Origin: Alkalihalobacillus alcalophilus ATCC 27647 = CGMCC 1.3604
Lineage (GTDB): Bacteria; Bacillota; Bacilli; Bacillales; Bacillaceae_D
Assembly: GCF_000292245.2 (NCBI RefSeq)
Contig: NZ_ALPT02000020.1
Span: 1 to 57,974 of the forward strand
Length of the DNA stretch: 57,974 nucleotides
Direction of reading: 5' to 3'
The notes beneath the pieces are model-generated. The model did no database searches, was not told the DNA's origin, and saw nothing but the letters and a program-made list of their open reading frames with translations. Every line of letters starts with the position of its first letter. Position 1 is the stretch's first letter. Shown piece after piece: positions 43,270 to 51,760 of the stretch. A program made the position numbers and the translations under genes.

Positions 43270-43319
43270 CAAAAATAGGCCATGCTCATAAGGTCGTTTT
43301 TAACCTTATTGCACAGCCC
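43270..43319 (-). terminator. Terminator of phoPR
   Basis: GGGCTGTGC..AATAAGGT and ACCTTAT..GCATGGCC pair with small mismatches (43278-43319) and are followed by TATTTTTG. It is similar in sequence to the mdh terminator. Confidence 0.85.
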
Positions 43320-43331
43320 TTCCTTTTCAAT

Positions 43332-45128
43332 TTATTGCTCCTCACGTAAATCTAGTTCCCAATCTTCTTCATGTTCTCTTTTAAATTTCATTGAAAAAGT
43401 CGTTCCTTTTCCAAGTTCACTTTCCACTTCAATTTGAGCATGGTGAGCTTCGACCAAATGTTTGACAATCGCTAGACCAAGCCCTGTCCCACCTGAATTA
43501 CGGCTTCTCGCTCGATCGACTCGGTAAAAACGTTCAAAAATTCGAGGACACTCCTGCTCGCTTATTCCAATTCCTGTGTCTTCCACTTTCCACTCAACGA
43601 AATCGTCATAACCCTTAAGATAAACATCAATTTTTCCTTCAGCAGGTGTGTACGTTATTGCATTACTAATTAAATTAATCGCAATTTGTTTGATCCGCTC
43701 AAAGTCACCTTCCATTTCAAAATGGCCTTCAAGGTGCATCTCTAGTTGAATCGATTTATCCAATGCTTTTTCTTTTAAAAGCGTCACAGCCTCTTCCACT
43801 GCCACAGCCATATTCAACTTCGACCAATTCAATTGGAAAAAATGTTGTTCAATTTTAGATAACTCAAGCAGGTCATGTATAAGCCCTTGCAACCGTTCAC
43901 TTTCCTTCCAAATGATATGAAGGAATTTTTCTCGGTATGCTTCATCATGCATGGCTCCATCAAGTAATGTCTCACTAAAACCTTTAATCGATGTGACCGG
44001 TGTTTTTAACTCATGTGAGACATTAGCCACAAAGTCTTTTCGAACTTGTTCGAGCTTTTTTAGTTCTGTAATATCGTGCATAACGAGTGCTATCCCTTTA
44101 AAACTCCCTTTATGGCTAATAACAGGTGCACCGTGAACATCATAATGTTTAATCTCAAGATGTTTTTCAAATGTGATTTGTTTTCGAATCTTCTCTTCTG
44201 TCATAAAAACAGACTGGATCAGTTGAATAATTTCTTTATGTCCAATGACATCATGGTATAATTTATGATCCCATTTATCCGTATTTTCTTGAAAAATATC
44301 TCGACATGTTTTATTAATTAACGAGATATCGCCACGCATATTAATTAAAATAAGGCCGCTGCCCATGTTTTCAATCAAGGTTTCCATTCGTTCTTTTTGG
44401 AGTTGATGACGATTTGTAATATGTTCAAGATTACTCGCTAATACGTTTACTGATTTCGTTAATTGACCAATTTCATCTTGGTTACCTTCAACGGTCCTCG
44501 CTTTAAAATTCCCTTTAGCTAATTCATTCGCTACATCTGTCACACTTTCAATCGGACGAATCATTTGTGAAGTGATCCGATAAATCACTAAAAATATAAC
44601 GACAGCCGCTAAAGAAAAACTAATGATTAAAAATGTCCACATATTACGATTCATCGCATGAATGTCGGATGTGGGTAGACCTAAACGGACAATTCCAACT
44701 TTTTCTGACCCTTCCATAACTGGAACCGCCATATACAACAACTCATTTTCAACCGTGGTACTATAGCGAATTTGTTTTCCAGATTCCCCCGTTAACAATT
44801 CAATAATTTCTGGACGTTCAAGATGATTTTCCATTAGTTCAGGGTCTGTACTTGATTCTCCAATTACTTCACCATCACTTAAGATAATCGTCACTCGTAC
44901 ATCTAATTCATGACTAACATTATTTGTAAATTCTTGAATATTATCATCTAAAAGACTGTTTTCTTCGATAAGAAAGGCGACAAGTTTGGCATCATTTTCA
45001 AGCCTTTCGGTCGTGTAATCAAGGTGAAACTCTTTAAATAATTGCCCAATCGCTACTCCAAGGCCTGCGAGAACGAGCAAAATAGTGAGCATGACCGAAA
45101 TCATTAAGCGAAATCTTAACTTAACCAT
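43332..45128 (-). CDS. phoR: Phosphate-responsive sensor histidine kinase PhoR
   Basis: Membrane sensor kinase of the phosphate-starvation response. 598 aa: two membrane helices (about 8-28 and 163-185) around an extracytoplasmic PAS-like domain, HAMP (about 186-240), a cytoplasmic PAS domain (about 250-355), then HisKA with His372 (SHELKTP) and the ATPase domain (NLISNAITYTPAEG, VEDTGIGIS, GGTGLGLAIVKH). Its ATG overlaps the phoP stop by eight bases (ATGGTTAA). Confidence 0.93.
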   Translation of the reverse strand: MVKLRFRLMISVMLTILLVLAGLGVAIGQLFKEFHLDYTTERLENDAKLVAFLIEENSLLDDNIQEFTNNVSHELDVRVTIILSDGEVIGESSTDPELMENHLERPEIIELLTGESGKQIRYSTTVENELLYMAVPVMEGSEKVGIVRLGLPTSDIHAMNRNMWTFLIISFSLAAVVIFLVIYRITSQMIRPIESVTDVANELAKGNFKARTVEGNQDEIGQLTKSVNVLASNLEHITNRHQLQKERMETLIENMGSGLILINMRGDISLINKTCRDIFQENTDKWDHKLYHDVIGHKEIIQLIQSVFMTEEKIRKQITFEKHLEIKHYDVHGAPVISHKGSFKGIALVMHDITELKKLEQVRKDFVANVSHELKTPVTSIKGFSETLLDGAMHDEAYREKFLHIIWKESERLQGLIHDLLELSKIEQHFFQLNWSKLNMAVAVEEAVTLLKEKALDKSIQLEMHLEGHFEMEGDFERIKQIAINLISNAITYTPAEGKIDVYLKGYDDFVEWKVEDTGIGISEQECPRIFERFYRVDRARSRNSGGTGLGLAIVKHLVEAHHAQIEVESELGKGTTFSMKFKREHEEDWELDLREEQ

Positions 45129-45843
45129 TTAATTGAGGCTCTTCCAATTTATATCCTAGTCCACGAATCGTTTTTATATAAATTGGTTTTTTTGTGTTTG
45201 GTTCAATCTTTTCACGAAGATGGCTTATATGAACATCAACAATTCTTGTATCGCCAACAAATTCATAATTCCAAACGGCATTAAGAAGCTGATCTCTCGT
45301 TAAGACACGTCCTTTATGATTCATTAAGTATAATAACAATTCAAATTCTTTTGGTGTAACGTCGATTGCTTTATTCTGATAATAGACCTCGTAATTTTCT
45401 GGATAGATCTCAACCTCACCTACCATCATTTTTTCATTCTGTACGATAGGTTCAACTTGTTCTGGTGAGGTTTGTTGAGCCACTCTTCGTAAAATCGCTC
45501 TTACTCTTGCGACAACCTCCCTTGGACTAAAAGGCTTGGTCATATAATCATCAGCCCCAAGCTCTAGACCAAGTACTTTATCAAACTCATCATCCTTGGC
45601 TGTGAGCATCAGAATCGGTGTCATAATTTTGTTTTGTCTTAACTGCTTACATACTTCGAGACCATCCATCACAGGAAGCATTAAATCTAAAACGATTAAA
45701 TCATACTTTTCGTTTTCTGCCTTTTTCAAAGCTGCTCCACCATCATGCACCGTATCGACCTCATAACCCGATTGCTGCAAATTAAATTGCAATAATGTTG
45801 CGATTGACTCTTCATCATCCACTACTAATAGACGTTGTGACAT
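45121..45843 (-). CDS. phoP: Response regulator PhoP
   Basis: OmpR-family regulator of the Pho regulon, 240 aa. The receiver domain has Asp9, Asp10, the phosphorylated Asp53 (VLDLMLP) and Lys in YMTKPFSPRE. The winged-helix DNA-binding domain (about 135-235) has LTRDQLLNAVWNYEF and VDVHISHLREKIE. Paired with phoR and positioned next to mdh as in B. subtilis. Confidence 0.96.
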   Translation of the reverse strand: MSQRLLVVDDEESIATLLQFNLQQSGYEVDTVHDGGAALKKAENEKYDLIVLDLMLPVMDGLEVCKQLRQNKIMTPILMLTAKDDEFDKVLGLELGADDYMTKPFSPREVVARVRAILRRVAQQTSPEQVEPIVQNEKMMVGEVEIYPENYEVYYQNKAIDVTPKEFELLLYLMNHKGRVLTRDQLLNAVWNYEFVGDTRIVDVHISHLREKIEPNTKKPIYIKTIRGLGYKLEEPQLNG

Positions 45844-46034
45844 TTACTATCTCCTCCGCTCTTCCTCTTCTACGAGATCATTCACGGTTCCCCAATTTCT
45901 TTTTTCTCTATTTTCACCATTAGTATACCAAAAAAGGAACGCTTTTTATTAAAATAAAGAAAACAAATCTACTTATAGTTCAATTTGCAAAGAAATAGCT
46001 GACGAAAAACTAAGCCGTTGTGTTCTTTTCTGTT

Positions 46035-46130
46035 GCTTTTGGCTTCATTGACGTCCTTTGATTCCCTTTGCGGCTCTTTTTCAGCTGCTTTTGGCATCAT
46101 AGCCTCCCTTTGATTCCCTTAGACACCTAT
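46035..46130. repeat. Two imperfect 52-bp direct repeats upstream of phoP
   Basis: GCTTTTGGC..TCAT followed by CCTTTGATTCCCTT occurs at 46035 and again at 46087, a spacing of 52 bp. The rest of the phoP-mdh gap (45844-46034 and 46131-46196) shows no gene and should contain the phoP promoter. Confidence 0.65.
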
Positions 46131-46196
46131 TTAATGACACTAAAGCAATCATTGACCGTTACAAATCCAAAATCCAGCCATTTAATGGAAGAGAGA

Positions 46197-46238
46197 GGGA
46201 TTCTAAAGTATTCTAAGCATTCGAATACTTAGAATCCC
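46197..46238. other. Perfect-arm hairpin without a T tract in the mdh-phoP gap
   Basis: GGGATTCTAA and TTAGAATCCC, extended by GTATTC/GAATAC after a one-base bulge, form a 16-bp stem. Neither side carries a run of T, so it is not a standard terminator. Confidence 0.6.
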
Positions 46239-46253
46239 TCGAATGAGAAAACT

Positions 46254-46308
46254 CAAAAAAAGGGCTTGCCCTCATAACGTCATTTTCATAACCTTATGGG
46301 ACAGCCCT
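46254..46308 (-). terminator. Terminator of mdh
   Basis: GGGCTgtCCCATAA and TTATGaGGGcaAGCCC pair (46262-46307) and are followed by seven T residues. Confidence 0.9.
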
Positions 46309-46324
46309 CTTTGACTTTTAAAAA

Positions 46325-47269
46325 CTATTCTTTTGGAAGAGCTTCCATCACAGCACGTACCGAATCTACTGATTTTGCGAGTGCTGCTTTTTCATCATCT
46401 AATAAATCTAATTCTACAATTTTTTCAATACCGTCTCCACCTAAAATCGTTGGTACGCCTAAGTATAAATCCTCATAGCCATACTCACCTTCAAGATAAG
46501 CTATCGTTGGAATCACACGTTTTTTATCTTTAATAATCGCTTCAACCATTTGAGTTAACGAAGCGGCTGGTGCATAGTACGCACTACCGTTACCTAATAA
46601 ACCAACAATCTCACCGCCACCTTTACGTGTGCGTTCCACAATCTCTTCTAAACGCTCTTCAGAGATCAACTTCGATAAAGGGACGCCGCCTGCGAATGAG
46701 TAGCGAATTAATGGAACCATATCATCCCCGTGACCACCAAGAACAAAACCTGTAATATCCTCGACAGACAAGTTAAGTTCTTGTGCAATAAATGTGCGGA
46801 AACGAGCTGTATCAAGCACACCAGATTGTCCAATAACACGGTTTTTCGGGAAGCCTGACTCTTTATAGACTGTATAAGTCATTGCATCTGCTGGGTTTGT
46901 TAAAACGATAATATAGCAGTTAGGAGAATGTTTAACCACTTCTCTAGTAACAGCTTTCATAATACCAGCGTTTGTACTGACTAAATCATCACGGCTCATC
47001 CCTGGTTTACGAGCAATACCTGCTGTAATCACGACTACGTCAGAATCTTTTGTATCTTCGTAGTTTGAAGTACCAACAATGTTTGAGTCAACCCCTTGTA
47101 CAGGTGTTGATTCTAACATATCAAGGGCTTTCCCTTTAGTTGGCCCTTCTAATTGAGGAATGTCAACTAAGACTACATCGCCCAACTCTTTTTGTGCGAC
47201 CATTAATGCAGTAGTTGCTCCTGTAAAACCTGCTCCAATAACTGAAATCTTTCTACGCTTAATTGCCAT
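46325..47269 (-). CDS. mdh: Malate dehydrogenase
   Basis: NAD-dependent malate dehydrogenase of the TCA cycle, LDH-like type. 314 aa from the ATG at 47269 (CAGGAGTGG upstream); the extra residues to 47299 are not in homologues. The Rossmann motif is GAGFTGATTA, substrate-binding Arg residues occur in GIARKPGMSRDD, and the catalytic His is in LGGHGDDMVP. It follows icd by about 116 bp; citZ-icd-mdh are in the usual Bacillus order. Confidence 0.97.
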   Translation of the reverse strand: MAIKRRKISVIGAGFTGATTALMVAQKELGDVVLVDIPQLEGPTKGKALDMLESTPVQGVDSNIVGTSNYEDTKDSDVVVITAGIARKPGMSRDDLVSTNAGIMKAVTREVVKHSPNCYIIVLTNPADAMTYTVYKESGFPKNRVIGQSGVLDTARFRTFIAQELNLSVEDITGFVLGGHGDDMVPLIRYSFAGGVPLSKLISEERLEEIVERTRKGGGEIVGLLGNGSAYYAPAASLTQMVEAIIKDKKRVIPTIAYLEGEYGYEDLYLGVPTILGGDGIEKIVELDLLDDEKAALAKSVDSVRAVMEALPKE

Positions 47270-47385
47270 TTTATAACCACTCCTGATTGTTGTTTTCAAC
47301 TAACGATCAAACAATAAAAAATGACTCAATGAGAGAGCGTATGTAGGAAGATCACATACGCTCTTGATAGACTTAACGATTAAGA

Positions 47386-48654
47386 TTATAGGTTTTTGAT
47401 TAACTCATCCGCAAAACCAGAACATTTAACTTCTGTAGCACCGTCCATAAGACGAGCGAAGTCATAAGTCACAACCTTGCTGGCGATTGTTTTATCCATT
47501 GAAGACATGATTAAGTCCGCTGCTTCATTCCAACCTAAGTGACGAAGCATTAATTCACCAGATAATAAAACAGAAGATGGGTTCACTTTATCTTGACCAG
47601 CATACTTAGGAGCTGTACCGTGAGTTGCTTCAAAGATAGCATGTCCAGTTACATAGTTAATGTTTGCTCCTGGAGCGATACCGATACCACCAACTTGAGC
47701 TGCTAATGCATCAGAAATATAGTCACCGTTTAAGTTCATTGTTGCTACAACATCAAACTCTTTTGGACGTGTTAAGATTTGTTGTAAGAAAATATCAGCA
47801 ATTGAATCTTTCACAAGAATTTTACCTGCTGCAAGAGCCTCGTCTTGTGCTTTATTTGCTGCTTCAACGCCTTTTTCTTCAACAATCTTATCATACTGAG
47901 CCCATGTGAATACTTTATCGCCGAATTCTTTTTCAGCAAGCTCATAACCCCAATTTTTGAATGCTCCTTCAGTAAACTTCATGATGTTACCTTTATGAAC
48001 TAAAGTAACACTCTTACGTCCTTCATCAAGTGCATATTGAATCGTCGCACGAACTAAACGCTCCGTACCTTCTTTTGAAACCGGCTTAACACCAATACCA
48101 GAAGTTTCAGGGAAACGGATTTTCTTCGCTCCTAGTTCTTCTTGTAAAAACTTCACTAGCTTTTGAACTTCTTCAGAACCTTCTTGATACTCAATTCCAG
48201 CATAAATATCCTCTGAGTTTTCACGGAAGATAACCATATCTGTATCTTCTGGACGTTTAACTGGAGAAGGTACTCCTTGGAAATAACGTACTGGACGTAA
48301 GCATACATATAAATCTAACTCTTGACGTAGAGCAACGTTTAAAGAACGAATTCCCCCACCAACTGGAGTTGTTAAAGGTCCTTTAATAGCGATCATATAT
48401 TTATCAATAGCTTCTAACGTTTCTTCAGGTAACCAGCTACCTGTTTCGTTAAATGCTTTTTCACCAGCAAGAATTTCTTTCCATACGATTTTCTTCTCAC
48501 CGTTATAAGCTTTTTCAACTGCAGCATCTAAAACTCTTGAAGCTGCCGCCCAAATATCAGGGCCTGTCCCGTCTCCCTCAATAAAAGGAATGATTGGATT
48601 GTTTGGTACATCAAGTACCCCGTTATTTACCTTAATTACTTCACCGTTTGCCAT
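47386..48654 (-). CDS. icd: Isocitrate dehydrogenase (NADP type)
   Basis: Converts isocitrate to 2-oxoglutarate and CO2 in the TCA cycle. 422 aa, full length. The active-site segment IRSLNVALRQELDLYVCLRPVR... (start at residue about 105) carries the substrate-binding Ser and Arg residues; FRENSEDIYAG and GDYISDALAAQVGG are further family signatures. A GGAGG site lies before the ATG at 48654. 214 bp separate it from citZ; this gap holds a GGGGAA/TTCCCC palindrome but no clear terminator, so read-through from citZ is likely. Confidence 0.97.
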   Translation of the reverse strand: MANGEVIKVNNGVLDVPNNPIIPFIEGDGTGPDIWAAASRVLDAAVEKAYNGEKKIVWKEILAGEKAFNETGSWLPEETLEAIDKYMIAIKGPLTTPVGGGIRSLNVALRQELDLYVCLRPVRYFQGVPSPVKRPEDTDMVIFRENSEDIYAGIEYQEGSEEVQKLVKFLQEELGAKKIRFPETSGIGVKPVSKEGTERLVRATIQYALDEGRKSVTLVHKGNIMKFTEGAFKNWGYELAEKEFGDKVFTWAQYDKIVEEKGVEAANKAQDEALAAGKILVKDSIADIFLQQILTRPKEFDVVATMNLNGDYISDALAAQVGGIGIAPGANINYVTGHAIFEATHGTAPKYAGQDKVNPSSVLLSGELMLRHLGWNEAADLIMSSMDKTIASKVVTYDFARLMDGATEVKCSGFADELIKNL

Positions 48655-48868
48655 ATTACATAAACCTCCTCGAAATAATTACTCTATAAAAAACTTCGCA
48701 TATCTAGCTTATCAAATAAACATAAAAATTGTCACTTAATATCTATATTTACGTATACAAAATTCGACTTTTTTATGTATAAGGGGAAGGTTCCCCCTCT
48801 TATTAAATTTGCTGCCTGCGTTGTATGATGAAATATTAGCTAATCACCTCTTAGAAAAAGGTCAATTT

Positions 48869-49984
48869 TTAACGTTTTTCTAAAGGAATGTAAACTTGTT
48901 TGTTTGGTCCATTGTATTCCGCACGCGGACGAATTAATCGGTTATTACTGTATTGTTCTAGAATGTGGGCTAACCAGCCTGACGTACGACTTACTGCAAA
49001 AATTGGCGTAAATAAATCATGATCAATTCCTAAACTGTGATACACACTTGCTGAATAGAAATCAACATTTGGTAAAATGCCTTTTTCGGCAGTGAAAATT
49101 TCGTCAATTTTAACAGACATTTCATACCATTTTTTCTCACCGGTAATTTCAGTCAAGCGTTTAGACATCTCTTTTAAATGCTTCGCACGTGGGTCTCCGT
49201 TCTTATAAACACGATGTCCAAAGCCCATAATTTTTTCTTTATTATCAATGGCTTTACGTACAAAAGGCTCGACATTTTCAACCGTGTCAATTTCCGTTAA
49301 CATCTTCATAACGGCTTCATTTGCTCCACCATGAAGTGGTCCTTTTAAAGCCCCGATTGCTGCTGTAATACCAGAATATACATCAGATAATGTCGCAACA
49401 CAGACACGGGCTGTAAAAGTGGAAGCATTTAATTCGTGGTCTGCGTGAAGAACAAGCGCTTTGTTAAATGCATCTACAGAGATTTCGTCTGGATCTTCAC
49501 CTTTTAACATGTAAAGGAAGTTCGCTGCAAAACTCAAATCTTTCTTTGGTGCAATTGGGTCTTTTCCTTCACGTAAACGCGAAAACGCTGTCACGATTGT
49601 CGGGATCTTTGCTTGAAGCTTTAATGCTTTAAGACGGTTCGCAGATTCTTCCATTACATCTGCATCCTCATCATAAAGTCCTAAACTTGAAATAGCAGTT
49701 CTTAAAGCTGCCATTGGGTGAATATCTTTTAATGGATAGCTCTTCATTTGTTCAATCACTTCATTTGGAATCGCAGCATGTTCAGCAAGTTGGCCTTTAA
49801 GTTCATTTAACTCTGCTTCTTTTGGTAAACGACCGTTCCAAAGCAAGAAAATGACTTCTTCAAAACTGGCATGATCCGCTAAATCATCAATTTCATAACC
49901 TTGATAAGTTAGCGTACTGTCAATAATTGAACTTACGCTTGAAGTTGTTGCTACAATACCTTCTAATCCACGAGTTGCACTCAC
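48869..49984 (-). CDS. citZ: Citrate synthase
   Basis: First enzyme of the TCA cycle, joining acetyl-CoA and oxaloacetate. 371 aa, full length for the Gram-positive type. The catalytic His residues are in LHADHELNAS and FGHRVYK, and the Asp is in PNVDFYSA. It starts with GTG at 49984 after AAAGGAGAGG. A cre-like site and an inverted repeat lie 45-85 bp upstream, in line with carbon catabolite control of citZ known in B. subtilis. Confidence 0.97.
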   Translation of the reverse strand: MSATRGLEGIVATTSSVSSIIDSTLTYQGYEIDDLADHASFEEVIFLLWNGRLPKEAELNELKGQLAEHAAIPNEVIEQMKSYPLKDIHPMAALRTAISSLGLYDEDADVMEESANRLKALKLQAKIPTIVTAFSRLREGKDPIAPKKDLSFAANFLYMLKGEDPDEISVDAFNKALVLHADHELNASTFTARVCVATLSDVYSGITAAIGALKGPLHGGANEAVMKMLTEIDTVENVEPFVRKAIDNKEKIMGFGHRVYKNGDPRAKHLKEMSKRLTEITGEKKWYEMSVKIDEIFTAEKGILPNVDFYSASVYHSLGIDHDLFTPIFAVSRTSGWLAHILEQYSNNRLIRPRAEYNGPNKQVYIPLEKR

Positions 49985-50028
49985 AATAACCTCTCCTTTA
50001 TCCCATAAAATCTTTCCTCAAAGCATAT

Positions 50029-50043
50029 AGTAAATGCTTACAT
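50029..50043 (-). promoter_or_regulatory. Candidate cre site upstream of citZ
   Basis: The minus strand reads ATGTAAGCATTTACT, which fits the cre consensus except CA for CG at the centre. It overlaps the likely promoter (TACTAT as -10). Confidence 0.6.
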
Positions 50044-50068
50044 TTCCAAGTGAAGCATATGGAAATGT
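50040..50068 (-). promoter_or_regulatory. Inverted repeat upstream of citZ
   Basis: ACATTTCC (50040-50047) and GGAAATGT (50061-50068) form a perfect 8-bp inverted repeat with a 13-bp spacer, overlapping the cre-like site. It could be an operator for a dimeric regulator. Confidence 0.5.
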
Positions 50069-50183
50069 GCTATGTAGAAAGGAACTCCACCTCCCATTAT
50101 AAACATTTTTTTACTTTTGTGAATGTTTTCGACTAAACAAATTAAAAGATGCCAAAAATTACATTTAATTTTGATATTTCAAT

Positions 50184-50220
50184 TAAAAATAAAAGGGAGA
50201 GTGCTTATACATTCTCCCTT
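50184..50220 (-). terminator. Terminator downstream of ytwI
   Basis: AAGGGAGA and TCTCCCTT (50193-50220) pair and are followed on the minus strand by TTATTTTTAATTG. It is 220 bp after the ytwI stop. Confidence 0.75.
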
Positions 50221-50282
50221 CTACTTATAAATAAAATCATCTCGATTCTAATATAGTAAACTTCGGCTTTATTTTATACTTT

Positions 50283-50363
50283 GAGGCCTACTGGTTCCAT
50301 TAGTAAGTCTACTCCGCGGGTGAATCGGGAGCCTCCGGGCATTCCACTCGCTCCGTTTTGGAC
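50283..50363 (-). repeat. Dispersed palindromic repeat, second copy
   Basis: On the minus strand it begins CCAAAACGGAG..AGTGGAA..CCCGGAGGCTCC and is the same family as 17652-17752, with a diverged right half ending AGGCCTCAAAG. It lies between citZ and ytwI, downstream of the ytwI stop codon. Confidence 0.7.
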
Positions 50364-50439
50364 CTTTGTATTTTTTATTGGCAATGAAACATCCTTTGGA
50401 TCTTCTCTTAGTGACCCCTTTTGAATGGAGCCTCTTCAC

Positions 50440-50910
50440 CTATCCACCCAATTTCGAAAAGAATTGGATCATTTGCATCATTAGATAGGCGATGCCAGCA
50501 CCGATTAATGGCCCGACTGCGACACCGTTAAACAAAGCTACTGCCAAAATCGTTCCGAAGACGAGAGCCGTCGTAATATGCGGATCTTCTTTTAATAAAT
50601 CTAAACCACTGGCCGCAATTAAAGCAACCATAATCCCTGCTGCTAATGCAACCCATGCATAAGGAGAACGAACAGCTTCCCCTAATTGTTTGAAACCAAT
50701 TTCCCCTGTCACAATCGGGGTTAACACAGCAATCGTAATCACAGTAACTCCGATATTAATACCCTTTGTTTGTAATAGAGGAAAAAGTTTATCACCTAAC
50801 CCAACCCATTTAATTACTAATAAAAAAGCAACAGCAACTAATAAAGACTGGTTTTTGGCCATAATGGCGATTGCTAATAAGACGAGCATAAATAATGTTG
50901 CTTGAGACAT
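50440..50910 (-). CDS. ytwI: DUF441 membrane protein YtwI
   Basis: A 156-aa integral membrane protein of the DUF441 family with four or five hydrophobic helices (LFMLVLLAIAIMAKNQSLLV, GVTVITIAVLTPIV, VALAAGIMVALIAASG, GVAVGPLIGAGIAYL). Function unknown. It lies between fxsA and citZ as in B. subtilis. The ATG at 50910 follows AAGGGA. Confidence 0.9.
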   Translation of the reverse strand: MSQATLFMLVLLAIAIMAKNQSLLVAVAFLLVIKWVGLGDKLFPLLQTKGINIGVTVITIAVLTPIVTGEIGFKQLGEAVRSPYAWVALAAGIMVALIAASGLDLLKEDPHITTALVFGTILAVALFNGVAVGPLIGAGIAYLMMQMIQFFSKLGG

Positions 50911-50983
50911 TTTATCGTCCCTTTCTTACGGTTTCATCGTTATTTGTGCTCCAGGTTTTTCACTCCTGTTGTTAAAGAGAACT

Positions 50984-51385
50984 CTAGAATGGGCGACGGT
51001 TAATGACGACAAATTGCCCATTTCTCACTAACTTGGAGAACCATTTGATTAATAAAGCTTTAAACACGGCTCTCGTTTTTGGTATTAATAAAAGGAGGCC
51101 GAGGATGTCGGTAATAAAACCAGGAATTAATAGGGCCAAACCTCCAAATAAAATACATAGGCCATCTAGCATGACTTGATTTGGCATTTGACCTTGATTG
51201 ATTTGCATTTGAGCTAATCGAATTGCTTGTAGTCCTTCGCGTTTAGCAAGCCAAGCCCCAAAAACACTTGAAAAGACAATTAATATAATCGTTGGCCAAA
51301 TACCAATGATTTGGCTAACTAAAATAAAGCCGATTACTTCAAGAAGTGGAAAAAGCAACAAAAGGAGCAAAAAATACTTAGGCAT
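50984..51385 (-). CDS. fxsA: FxsA-family membrane protein
   Basis: A 133-aa membrane protein of the FxsA family (YtzA in B. subtilis). E. coli FxsA relieves exclusion of phage T7 by F plasmids; the bacillar role is unknown. Helices: KYFLLLLLLFPLLEVIGFIL, IIGIWPTIILIVFSSVFGAW and LCILFGGLALLIPGFITDILG, the last two carrying the family motifs GAWLAKREG and PGFITDILGLLLLIP. The C-terminus is basic. ATG at 51385 after AAAGAGGG. Between ytwI and the inserted tnpB element. Confidence 0.92.
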   Translation of the reverse strand: MPKYFLLLLLLFPLLEVIGFILVSQIIGIWPTIILIVFSSVFGAWLAKREGLQAIRLAQMQINQGQMPNQVMLDGLCILFGGLALLIPGFITDILGLLLLIPKTRAVFKALLIKWFSKLVRNGQFVVINRRPF

Positions 51386-51435
51386 AATATCCCTCTTTTT
51401 TTTTATAGATTATCAAATATTTATACGAACGAAAC

Positions 51436-51760
51436 AAACTCATACGATTGAACTACTCCCACTTATCGACCTTACGGTCTGATTGAAGTGGGAGATTCTT
51501 GGGAACAGAGCGTACTTGCCAGCGGTTTTCTTTGCCAACAGAGGTTTCTCTTATGGACCAAGCTATCCCCGTCGATTCCTACGGTTCTGTATGTTGTTTA
51601 AGCCAAGTGGAAGGTTCTTACCCCTTCGGCTAGAATATTTTGGCTGGCATTGATATCTCGATCGTGATGTTTATCGCAAATAGAACACGTCCAGTCCCTT
51701 ATTTCAAGAGATTTCTTGCCCTCTTGATGTCCACATTCAGAACAGATTTGACTAGATGGA
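51436..51760 (-). ncRNA. Candidate omega-RNA (reRNA) of the TnpB element
   Basis: In TnpB systems the guide RNA is made from the 3' end of tnpB and the right end, and its guide is the sequence just past the element. Here the right end holds a strong terminal hairpin (51457-51494) plus further short stems (51520-51597). The boundaries are inferred by analogy only. Confidence 0.4.

Noticed and set aside
48784..48800. GGGGAA/TTCCCC palindrome between icd and citZ as a terminator
   Set aside because: The loop would be only two bases and no T tract follows on the minus strand.
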